Positions 1 to 7,405 of a stretch of DNA of 64,000 nt are shown piece after piece (within the stretch, counting starts at the first letter, position 1; each line of letters begins with the position of its first letter). The position numbers and the translations under genes were made by a program. Under the pieces are notes generated by a model. That model was not told where the DNA came from. It made no database searches and was given only the letters and a program-made list of their open reading frames with translations. Location of the stretch: NCBI GenBank assembly GCA_002412595.1, contig DHVJ01000038.1, forward strand, positions 43,953 to 107,952. The letters are read 5' to 3'. This DNA is from Anaerolineaceae bacterium UBA5211 (lineage in GTDB: Bacteria > Chloroflexota > Anaerolineae > Anaerolineales > Anaerolineaceae).

Positions 1-923
1 GCTTGGTCAAATACCACTTTAAATGGTCTCCGCGTATCAACCTGCACGACCCCTACGTGCAAAAGATCCTTGCCATGCTGGGGCCACGGGTGGGCGGCAT
101 GCTGCTTTACCAGCTCACCTTCATCGCACGCGATAACATCGCCTCACGCCTGCCGCTGGGATCGGTTTCAGCGCTGACGTACGGCTGGATGATCCTGCAG
201 GTTCCGGAAACACTGATTGGTACTGCCATCGGGACTGCCCTGCTGCCCACTATCTCAGAGCAGTACGCCAAAGGTGAAATTGAACAATTCCGCCACACCA
301 TCGCACGCATCAAGCAAGTCTTGATCGCACTGGCTGTACCTTCGGCAGTGCTTCTGGCGGCTGTGCTGGGGCCGTTCCTGAGTTTCGCTTTCGGGTTTGA
401 CGCCGAAAGTACCCAACTGCTGCTGTGGGTCTCGCGGGCTTTCCTGGCCGGGTTGTTGAGCCATTGTCTGTTGGAACTGGGCGCACGCATCTATTTTGCC
501 CGTCAAAACGCCGTCATCCCGCTGATCGGGTCAGCTATCAATTTGGTGGTATATATCCTGTTCGGCGCCCTGCTGACCAATCCAATGGGAGCAACCGGCA
601 TCGCCCTGGCAGACGCGGCCGCATTTACCGCGCAATCGGGCTTTCTTTTCCTGACTTTCGGCGTCATAACTTTAAAGGAAAAGCAAATCCAGCCCAGCTT
701 CAAGCATCTATGGCAGATTGGCGCCGGTCAACCGGATACCCGCGACACATTCCTGCGTGCTTTGTTGGGCAGCGTGGTCGGTGGGCTGGTCATCCTTTTA
801 ATGTTGAATACCTTGAACGCAATCCTGCCCAGTTTGGTGGTTGGCCTGTTGGCTGCTTTGGCCGGCATGACAATCGCACTGCTTTTTGTCAAAAAAGAAT
901 TGAAAATTCTAGTCAGCCTATAG
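1..923 (+). CDS. murJ: Lipid II flippase MurJ, C-terminal part (5' truncated by window edge)
   Basis: This is an MviN/MurJ-type integral membrane protein, the family that flips the lipid-linked peptidoglycan precursor across the cytoplasmic membrane. About 306 residues are visible, roughly the C-terminal 60 % of a usual 450-550 aa MurJ. A MurJ-like hydrophilic stretch (RVGGMLLYQLTFIARDNIAS) is followed by several hydrophobic helices, and the sequence GTALLPTISE is typical of the family. The reading frame is open to the left edge, so the TTG at position 3 is probably internal and not the start. The last helix is followed by a short basic tail. The next gene has its own promoter, so murJ probably ends its transcription unit. 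The family call is confident. Whether it is the only MurJ of the organism cannot be seen. Confidence 0.88.
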   Translation, partial: LVKYHFKWSPRINLHDPYVQKILAMLGPRVGGMLLYQLTFIARDNIASRLPLGSVSALTYGWMILQVPETLIGTAIGTALLPTISEQYAKGEIEQFRHTIARIKQVLIALAVPSAVLLAAVLGPFLSFAFGFDAESTQLLLWVSRAFLAGLLSHCLLELGARIYFARQNAVIPLIGSAINLVVYILFGALLTNPMGATGIALADAAAFTAQSGFLFLTFGVITLKEKQIQPSFKHLWQIGAGQPDTRDTFLRALLGSVVGGLVILLMLNTLNAILPSLVVGLLAALAGMTIALLFVKKELKILVSL

Positions 924-957
924 GCAGATCTAAATAAAATGAAACCTTATAAGCGAA

Positions 958-984
958 TTGATAAAAACAATAAAAAGGTATAAT
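958..984 (+). promoter_or_regulatory. Promoter of the TPR protein gene; transcript probably leaderless
   Basis: TTGATA (958-963) and a perfect TATAAT (979-984) are separated by 15 bp, a slightly short spacer. The ATG at 992 begins only 7 nt after the -10 box, where transcription would normally start. No Shine-Dalgarno lies upstream of that ATG. The mRNA is therefore likely leaderless. Confidence 0.6.
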
Positions 985-991
985 TGCAGCT

Positions 992-2131
992 ATGTCCGCA
1001 AACAAAAAAGAAGACACTCAAAAAATCAAGACCTCTTCAGCCGCGAACAAACCCGGCAGTGACACCCAGCAAATCAAAACCTCGGGAGAGAAAATCCTGC
1101 AGGTTAAAAAACCCAAGCTGTGGCGTGTGATCGTATTCGGTATTTTATCCGTTATCCTCCTTGCTGTGCTTGGCGGTGGATTGGGTTACAAAAGCGGTAT
1201 TAACGACCGCTTAAATAAACAAAACGAGCAAATGCTCAGTGAAGCCGCTCTGCAATACCAATACGGCGTCCAGCAATTGAATAATGGAAATTACCAACTG
1301 GCCCGCACCCATTTTGAATATGTATTGCAGGTATATCCCGATTTCCCTGGTCTTACCGAGAAATACACGGAAGTCATGGTGAAAATCGCGCAATCCAACG
1401 AGCCCACGGCCACACCGGCAGCCACAGCCACGCCCGATAACCGCGATGTGGAAACCCTGTTCGCTCAGGCTTCTCAGGAAGTCCAAAGCCAGCAGTGGGA
1501 AGCAGCCGTAAATAGTTTGGAAGCCCTGCGCAACGCCGATTACACTTACCGCACCATGGAAGTGGATGGCATGTATTACATTGCCCTGCGCTATCGCGCG
1601 GTCCAGATGATCCTCAATGATGGCAATCTGGAAGAGGGTTTGTATTACTTCTCCGTTCTGGAGAAATATGCCCCGCTGGATAAGGATGCGGTTAATTACT
1701 CCAATGTTGCGCGTTTATACCTGACCGGCGCCAGCTATTGGGACCTGGACTGGCAGCAAGTGGTCAATTACTTCTCGCAGTTGGTGGCTTCCATGCCCGG
1801 TCTGTACGACGGCACTATGACCGCTTCCGAGCGTTATTATTACGCCCTGATCTACTACGGCGACAAGCTGATGGACGACAGCGACGAATGCGGCGCGGAA
1901 GACCAATACAGCCTGGCATTAGCTATGACTGTGACAGACGATCTACAGTCCAAGTACAACAAAGCCTACCGCATCTGCCACCCGCCCACCAAGACGCCTA
2001 CCGAGGAAGAAGAAATCACGGTTGAGGAAACCGAGGAGCCAGATGTCGATCCTGAACCAGAAGTACCTGTGGAAACTCCCGCATCAGATACGTCCGGAAG
2101 CAGCACAGATTCCGGCGATACAACCGGATAA
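992..2131 (+). CDS. Single-pass membrane protein with TPR-like domain, function unknown
   Basis: A 379-aa protein. Residues 1-42 are a cytoplasmic, Lys/Ser/Thr-rich tail, residues 43-66 form one transmembrane helix, and the rest is outside. The exterior part holds TPR-like helices, for example around residues 88-115 (alternating YQYGVQQLNNGNYQLARTHF pattern), a Thr/Pro/Ala linker near residue 135-150 and a second helical domain, then an acidic Glu/Pro/Thr-rich tail of about 45 residues. The N-terminal tail carries two near-identical motifs, DTQKIKTS and DTQQIKTS (residues 8-15 and 24-31), which resemble phospho-threonine docking sites. I do not recognise a named family. A scaffold role at the membrane is an inference. 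The start is fixed by the -10 box directly upstream. Confidence 0.75.
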   Translation: MSANKKEDTQKIKTSSAANKPGSDTQQIKTSGEKILQVKKPKLWRVIVFGILSVILLAVLGGGLGYKSGINDRLNKQNEQMLSEAALQYQYGVQQLNNGNYQLARTHFEYVLQVYPDFPGLTEKYTEVMVKIAQSNEPTATPAATATPDNRDVETLFAQASQEVQSQQWEAAVNSLEALRNADYTYRTMEVDGMYYIALRYRAVQMILNDGNLEEGLYYFSVLEKYAPLDKDAVNYSNVARLYLTGASYWDLDWQQVVNYFSQLVASMPGLYDGTMTASERYYYALIYYGDKLMDDSDECGAEDQYSLALAMTVTDDLQSKYNKAYRICHPPTKTPTEEEEITVEETEEPDVDPEPEVPVETPASDTSGSSTDSGDTTG

Positions 2132-2146
2132 ATAGTTGTCAAGAAA

Positions 2147-2189
2147 AAAAAGAGCGACCCTTCGAAATAATTCAGGGATCGCTCTTTTT
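2147..2189. terminator. Bidirectional rho-independent terminator
   Basis: Two arms, AAAAAGAGCGACCC and GGGATCGCTCTTTTT, pair with one bulged A. The flanking A- and T-runs allow it to end both the plus-strand TPR gene and the convergent minus-strand rimO. Confidence 0.85.
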
Positions 2190-2190
2190 A

Positions 2191-3540
2191 TTAAACTCGA
2201 TGAGCGATCAGATCATGGGTCAGCGCACTGCTTACCTGTACACGGACAAGGTCACCTTCGGCAAGCACCTCATCCAACAGCACCAACCCGTCAATCTCCG
2301 GCGCGTCGCGGAAGGAACGCCCGACCGATATGCCGTCTCCAATGCCCTCAATGAGCACATCCATCTCGCGGCCCACCCATTCTTCATTACGGCTGCGGGA
2401 TATTTCTTCCTGCAGCGCGGCCAGGCGCTGAATGCGCTCTTCCTTGACCTCCGGCGAAACGCTATCTTCCAGTAAAAACGCGGGGGTGTCCGCTTCGTGA
2501 TAATAAGGGAAAATGCCCACGTGGTCAAAGCGCATTTCCGCCGTGAAATCCAACAATTCCTGGAACTCGGCTTCGGTTTCGCCCGGAAAACCCACGATGA
2601 AGGTAGTGCGCAGTGCCACATCAGGGATGGCTTGACGGAATTTCCCGATGGTATCGCGCACCCAGCCCATATCGGACAGGCGCCGCATACGCTTGAGCAC
2701 GGCCGGATGGGCATGCTGCAGTGGCATATCCAGATATGGCAAAATATTATTATCAGCAGCCATTAATTCAATCAACGGCTGCGCATGCATGCCTGGAAAG
2801 GTGTACATCACCCGTACCCAGGGAATGTGCGGCACCGAACCGGATAATTCGCGCAGCAGCACTGCCAGGCCGTCTTTCAAACCTAAATCGCGCCCATAAG
2901 CCGTAGTGTCCTGAGCAATCAGGATCAATTCCTTCGCGCCAGCATCCGCCAGTGCCTGGGCATCCGCCAGGATTTCAGGGATCGGCCGGCTGAACATGGG
3001 GCCTTTGATCAGCGGGATAGCGCAAAACGCGCAGCTGCGGTCGCAGCCATCCGCGATCTTGAGATAGGCACTGCTGCCCTGCAGCGCGGCGCGCACAATG
3101 GGCTGGTCGCTTTCGACGATCTTTTCAGTCGGCGGGAAATAAAAATAGGGAGATTCACCCGGTTGGCGCAGTTTTTCCACCACCGAGACGATATCAGCCC
3201 AGCGGCGTGTTCCCAGTACCGCATCCAGGCCATCCACCTGGGCAGCCAACTGCTGCTTTTCCCGTTCCCCCAGGCAGCCGGCCGCTATCAGAAATTGGCC
3301 CGGCCGCTTTTCGCGGGCAAAGTCCCGCAGCACTTGCAGCGATTCTTCACGGGCAGGTTGGATAAACCCGCAGGTGTTGACAATGATCAAATCGGAATCC
3401 AGCGCTTTTGAATGCTCTTCATAGCCGGCCATATCCAGCAATTCAGCCATGGAACGTGAATCTACACTATTCTTGGCACAGCCCAGGGATTCGATATAAA
3501 AGGTCTTTATAATTCGTTTTGAGGTTGACATGTTTTCCAT
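2191..3540 (-). CDS. rimO: Ribosomal protein uS12 methylthiotransferase RimO
   Basis: Radical SAM methylthiotransferase that places a methylthio group on a conserved Asp of ribosomal protein S12. The order of domains is the family's: N-terminal MTTase domain with three cluster cysteines (in LGCAKN, NTCGF and AGCLGE contexts), radical SAM domain with the CDRSCAFC (CxxxCxxC) motif, and a C-terminal TRAM domain. The YIESLGCAKN-VDS beginning is diagnostic for RimO over MiaB. I chose the ATG at 3540 (449 aa) because AAGG lies 8 nt upstream. The reading frame stays open to 3651 but this upstream part runs into the ugd promoter region, has no homology-like character and would make the protein too long. 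Divergent from ugd, about 115 bp apart. Confidence 0.93.
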   Translation of the reverse strand: MENMSTSKRIIKTFYIESLGCAKNSVDSRSMAELLDMAGYEEHSKALDSDLIIVNTCGFIQPAREESLQVLRDFAREKRPGQFLIAAGCLGEREKQQLAAQVDGLDAVLGTRRWADIVSVVEKLRQPGESPYFYFPPTEKIVESDQPIVRAALQGSSAYLKIADGCDRSCAFCAIPLIKGPMFSRPIPEILADAQALADAGAKELILIAQDTTAYGRDLGLKDGLAVLLRELSGSVPHIPWVRVMYTFPGMHAQPLIELMAADNNILPYLDMPLQHAHPAVLKRMRRLSDMGWVRDTIGKFRQAIPDVALRTTFIVGFPGETEAEFQELLDFTAEMRFDHVGIFPYYHEADTPAFLLEDSVSPEVKEERIQRLAALQEEISRSRNEEWVGREMDVLIEGIGDGISVGRSFRDAPEIDGLVLLDEVLAEGDLVRVQVSSALTHDLIAHRV

Positions 3541-3626
3541 TCTATCATCCTTGCGCAGACTATCATTGATGCAGCCGCTTAAAATCATTTTATACAAGCA
3601 ACGCTCATAGTTAAAGGAAGTTAAGC

Positions 3627-3632
3627 TATAAT
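3627..3632 (+). promoter_or_regulatory. -10 box of the ugd promoter
   Basis: Perfect TATAAT 22 nt before the ugd ATG, with AGGAGAG (3641-3647) between them as ribosome binding site. No convincing -35 hexamer is seen, so the call rests on the -10 box and its place. Confidence 0.5.
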
Positions 3633-3654
3633 TCCAAATCAGGAGAGACAAAAT

Positions 3655-4977
3655 ATGAGCAATATTTGCGTCATTGGAACAGGTTATGTCGGGCTGGTCA
3701 CAGGCGTCTGTTTTGCTGACTTAGGCAATCAGGTCTTCTGCCTGGATATCAATAAAGACCGCATCGACAAGCTGAATCAAGGCATTATGCCAATTTATGA
3801 ACCCGGTTTGGAAGAAATCGTTGAACGGAATATCAAGAGTAAAAGACTTTTCTTCACAACCGATTACAAAACTGCGCTGGCAGAGGCCGAATTTGCCTTC
3901 ATCGCAGTTGGAACCCCCTCCGGTGTGGATGGTGAAGCGGATCTACAATACGTACATAACGCGGCCGAGATGATCGCCAAGGTCGTGGATCACCCGCTGG
4001 TTGTGGTCAACAAATCCACCGTGCCGGTCGGCACAGGAGACTGGGTGGCGGATATTATTTCGCAAAACAGTGACTCCAAGGATCTGGATTTCTCAGTGGT
4101 CAGCAACCCTGAATTTTTGCGGGAAGGCAGCGCCATCAGTGATTTCACCAACCCAGACCGGGTTGTATTGGGCTCACTGGACCGTGAAGCCGCCGAAAAA
4201 GTGGCCCGCTTGTACGACGCGCTGCGTGCACCCATCCTGATCACGGATTTGCGCACCGCTGAAATGATCAAATACGCTTCCAACGCATTTCTGGCCACCC
4301 GCATCTCATTCATCAACGAAATTGCCAATATTTGCGACGAGCTGGGCGCGGATGTACGCGAAGTAGCCAAAGGCATGGGATTGGACAAACGCATCGGGCA
4401 CAGTTTTCTGGATGCCGGTTTGGGTTGGGGCGGCAGCTGCTTCCCCAAAGACGTCAAAGCACTGGCCCATATGGCTGTGCTGCATAACACCCAGCCGCAA
4501 CTGCTGCAGGCTGTCATGGATATCAACCGCAATCAACGCCGGCGCGTGGTTTACCGCCTGCGCAAGGTGCTGGGCGGGTCGCTTAACGGCAAAGTTATCG
4601 GCGTTTTGGGGTTGTCCTTCAAGCCCAACACCGATGATATGCGCGAAGCTCCCGGCACTGAAATCATCCATCTGCTGCTGAATGAAGGCGCTTCTGTCAG
4701 GGCATATGACCCGCAGGCTATGGAAAATGCCGCTAAGGAACTGCCCAAGATACAGTTATGCGATGATCCTTACCAGACTGCTGAAGGTGCCGACGCGTTA
4801 GTTCTGGCAACTGAATGGAACGAATTCAAGCAGCTCGATTTTGATAAAATTTACAAACTGCTGCGCACACCGGTCCTAGTGGACGGACGAAATTTATGGG
4901 ACAGTCAAGCCCTGCGCGACCGTGGTTTCACTTATTTCGGCATCGGCCAGGGCAACCATGTCGGCCAGGTGGATTAA
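3655..4977 (+). CDS. ugd: UDP-glucose 6-dehydrogenase
   Basis: Two-step NAD-dependent oxidation of UDP-glucose to UDP-glucuronate (or a related UDP-sugar such as UDP-ManNAc), supplying acidic sugars for cell-surface glycans. The 440-aa length is normal. Visible motifs are the Rossmann GTGYVG near residue 7-12, the substrate loop EFLREG, and the catalytic cysteine in GGSCFPKD (Cys262). The C-terminal NDP-sugar domain has the usual GLSFKPNTDDMREAP segment. The start is fixed by AGGAGAG at good distance. Monocistronic: its own promoter in front and a strong terminator behind. The wider window has many glycosyltransferases that could use its product. Specificity within the UDP-sugar dehydrogenase family is inferred. 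Confidence 0.93.
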   Translation: MSNICVIGTGYVGLVTGVCFADLGNQVFCLDINKDRIDKLNQGIMPIYEPGLEEIVERNIKSKRLFFTTDYKTALAEAEFAFIAVGTPSGVDGEADLQYVHNAAEMIAKVVDHPLVVVNKSTVPVGTGDWVADIISQNSDSKDLDFSVVSNPEFLREGSAISDFTNPDRVVLGSLDREAAEKVARLYDALRAPILITDLRTAEMIKYASNAFLATRISFINEIANICDELGADVREVAKGMGLDKRIGHSFLDAGLGWGGSCFPKDVKALAHMAVLHNTQPQLLQAVMDINRNQRRRVVYRLRKVLGGSLNGKVIGVLGLSFKPNTDDMREAPGTEIIHLLLNEGASVRAYDPQAMENAAKELPKIQLCDDPYQTAEGADALVLATEWNEFKQLDFDKIYKLLRTPVLVDGRNLWDSQALRDRGFTYFGIGQGNHVGQVD

Positions 4978-4998
4978 TTTCTGAGAAAATAAATTCAT

Positions 4999-5030
4999 GA
5001 GAGCAAATGAATACATTTGCTCTCTTTTTA
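4999..5030 (+). terminator. Rho-independent terminator after ugd
   Basis: Perfect 11-bp stem (GAGAGCAAATG / CATTTGCTCTC) with a 4-nt loop followed by TTTTTATT. Confidence 0.92.
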
Positions 5031-5145
5031 TTAATAAAATTTATGGTTTTTTCAAAAAATATTTCCTCGAATTGCTGCACAACGAAAATAATATGGGTAG
5101 TGTTAAAATACTCACATTCAAAAATAATTTAAAAAGGAAATCATT

Positions 5146-6501
5146 ATGATAGAAAAAGCGGACGTAAAACAAAAGAAAAAAGCGCAATGGGCCTGGTATT
5201 TTTATGATTTTGGTAATTCCGCCTACGCAGCCGTCGTTTTGCTGGCAGTTTACGCAGCTTATTTCAAGCAAAGCGTCGTGGGCACTGCAGAAGGATCCGC
5301 TTTATGGGGTCTTTCATTAACCATTTCCATGCTGGTTGTTGCAGTTATCTCCCCATTTCTGGGAACACTGGCGGATTATTCCGGGCGTAAAAAGACTTAC
5401 CTGCTGGTAATGACTTTTATTGCCATTATCTTCACCGCTCTGCTGTTCTTTGTAGATAAAGGGGATGTATTCCTGGGCATGTTCCTCTTCATTATTGCCG
5501 AAATCGGCTACCGCGCCGGGCAGGTTTTCTATAACTCCCTGTTGGTGGATGTCGCTGATGAGGATGAAATCGGGAAAGTATCCGGCAACGGTTGGGCTAT
5601 CGGTTCACTCGGCGGTATTATCTGCCTGGCGATTGTGTTGGTATTGATCCAGCTCAACCCAGGCGATACACTGATCATTCGCTGGTCATTCGTCATTACC
5701 GCTGTTTTTTATGCCATTTTCACTCTCCCCACAATCCTATGGATCAAAGAACCTCACCGCCCGCAGAAAAGAAACGGCAAGAGTTTTTTCACCATCGCTA
5801 TCGAGCGCTTGAAAAATACCATCAAATCGGTGTCCAACTACAAAGAATTCATCAAATTCATGGTTGCCGTATTGATCTACAATGACGGTATCATCGCCGC
5901 CCTGGATTTCGCGGCCATCATCGGCGCAGTCGTTTTTGGTGTAACCAGTACAGAACTGATCATTTTTGTCATCATTGTGCAAGTTACAAATGTAGCTGGT
6001 GCTTATTTATATGGGCTACTGGGCGAGAAAATCGGTTATAAAAAGAGCCTGATCAATTCCCTGATCGTTATGATCATTTCCGTTCTGGGCATGATGTTTG
6101 TACCCAATAAAACTGGTTTCTTCGTTGTAGGCGCATTGGCCGGGTTCGCCATGGCCGGCGTACAGTCACTATCGCGCACCATGGTGAGTGTGTTTGCACC
6201 CGCACATAAGAGCGCTGAATTTTACGGTTTCTTCTCCCTCACCGGGCGCACCTCCTCCATCATCGGCCCCGGCGTCATGGGGTTAGCTGCCACCGGCTTA
6301 TCCAATTGGGTTTTCAAATCCCTCGTGCAGGCAGATGCAGCCTTAGCGAGTAGTGCAGCCACACAAACTGTGGCCGAACAGATTGGCACACGCTTTGCGC
6401 TGGTTACAATTGTTTTCTTCCTGCTGGTTGGGCTAATGCCGCTGCTGTTTGTGAATGAAATCGAAGGTCGCAAAGCAGCCAAAAACACTGTTGAGGAGTA
6501 A
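5146..6501 (+). CDS. MFS transporter, UMF1/Atg22-like family
   Basis: A 451-aa polytopic protein with about 12 hydrophobic segments. The N-terminal sequence WAWYFYDFGNSAYAA and the loop with DYSGRKK are typical of the UMF1 (Atg22-like) branch of the major facilitator superfamily. Bacterial members are of unknown substrate; the yeast relative exports amino acids from the vacuole. AAAAAGGAAATC precedes the ATG as ribosome binding site. The acyltransferase gene follows after 6 bp, so the two are cotranscribed. The link hints at a lipid or envelope role, but this is only context. Confidence 0.8.
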   Translation: MIEKADVKQKKKAQWAWYFYDFGNSAYAAVVLLAVYAAYFKQSVVGTAEGSALWGLSLTISMLVVAVISPFLGTLADYSGRKKTYLLVMTFIAIIFTALLFFVDKGDVFLGMFLFIIAEIGYRAGQVFYNSLLVDVADEDEIGKVSGNGWAIGSLGGIICLAIVLVLIQLNPGDTLIIRWSFVITAVFYAIFTLPTILWIKEPHRPQKRNGKSFFTIAIERLKNTIKSVSNYKEFIKFMVAVLIYNDGIIAALDFAAIIGAVVFGVTSTELIIFVIIVQVTNVAGAYLYGLLGEKIGYKKSLINSLIVMIISVLGMMFVPNKTGFFVVGALAGFAMAGVQSLSRTMVSVFAPAHKSAEFYGFFSLTGRTSSIIGPGVMGLAATGLSNWVFKSLVQADAALASSAATQTVAEQIGTRFALVTIVFFLLVGLMPLLFVNEIEGRKAAKNTVEE

Positions 6502-6507
6502 TCAAGC

Positions 6508-7284
6508 ATGACCAACACCCAATTAACCACTTCCGGAGATCCCATCTACCGGCCGAACCGCCCTCTGCGACGTTTTATGCAATTCTTAGCGCGCAACGTG
6601 TTCAAGGTCATCACAGATATGGAAGTGGAGGGTGCAGAGAATTTTCCCAAAACTGGTCCATTGATCATGGTCGGCAATCATTTCAGCTTTATTGACCCGG
6701 CCGCTTTTATCAGCGTGGCGCCCTGGCCCATGGATTTCATCGGCGGCGCAATCACCCCGCACGCGCCCAAAATCGTGCAGTTCATTCCACGCTTGTGGGG
6801 CTACCTGCCGGTTTACCGCGGGACAGGCTCAACCTATGCCCTGAAACAGGCGGAAGTCATCCTGAAATCGGGCGGTGTGGTGGGCATTTTCCCCGAAGGC
6901 GGTTCCTGGGCGCAGGTGCTGCGGCCGGCGCGTCCCGGCGCTGCCCTGCTGACAGCTGTGGCGGAAGCGCCCTTGCTGCCCATCGGCTTGACCGGATTCC
7001 CCAAGGTGTTCCCGGCGCTGCGCCAGGGCAAACGCGCCAAAGTCAAGATCCGCATCGGCAAGCCATTTGGCCCCTTCAAGATCTTCGGCAGCCGTTATGA
7101 ACGCCGGCATCAATTGGATGATATCGGCAATGAAATCATGACACACATTGCTGATTTGATCCCGCAGGAGGAAGCCGGTTTATTCTCCAATGACCCGGCC
7201 ATCCGGGCGGCTGCGCAGGGAACGGATTATTATCCCTGGGAAGGCATCCGTGAAGGACAGGATAACTATCCCACACAACAATAA
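6508..7284 (+). CDS. plsC: 1-acyl-sn-glycerol-3-phosphate acyltransferase family protein (PlsC-like)
   Basis: Membrane-associated acyltransferase of the PlsC family, which esterifies lysophosphatidic acid to phosphatidic acid in phospholipid synthesis. The hallmark NHxxxxD motif is NHFSFID (His58, Asp63) and the second block is FPEGG (residues 128-132), followed by a Pro-rich substrate segment. Length 258 aa fits. AGGAG overlaps the end of the MFS gene and gives the ATG at 6508. It lies at the end of a two-gene operon closed by a terminator. Acyl donor and exact acceptor cannot be read from the sequence, and related enzymes act on other lyso-lipids. Confidence 0.85.
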   Translation: MTNTQLTTSGDPIYRPNRPLRRFMQFLARNVFKVITDMEVEGAENFPKTGPLIMVGNHFSFIDPAAFISVAPWPMDFIGGAITPHAPKIVQFIPRLWGYLPVYRGTGSTYALKQAEVILKSGGVVGIFPEGGSWAQVLRPARPGAALLTAVAEAPLLPIGLTGFPKVFPALRQGKRAKVKIRIGKPFGPFKIFGSRYERRHQLDDIGNEIMTHIADLIPQEEAGLFSNDPAIRAAAQGTDYYPWEGIREGQDNYPTQQ

Positions 7285-7312
7285 AAGCAAAGAATTCAAA
7301 CGCAACACGATT

Positions 7313-7344
7313 CATCCCCGGAAAACCACCCGGGGATGTTTTTT
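7313..7344 (+). terminator. Rho-independent terminator after plsC
   Basis: Perfect 9-bp GC-rich stem (CATCCCCGG / CCGGGGATG) with an 8-nt loop and six Ts. Confidence 0.93.
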
Positions 7345-7405
7345 ATGGATGTTATAATCAAAAATTGCTTTATAATATAGATATTATGTTCTAAAAAGAG
7401 GTTGT

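Noticed and set aside
3541..3651. N-terminal extension of RimO by 37 codons
   Set aside because: No family similarity, reaches the ugd promoter, and a good ribosome binding site lies before ATG 3540.
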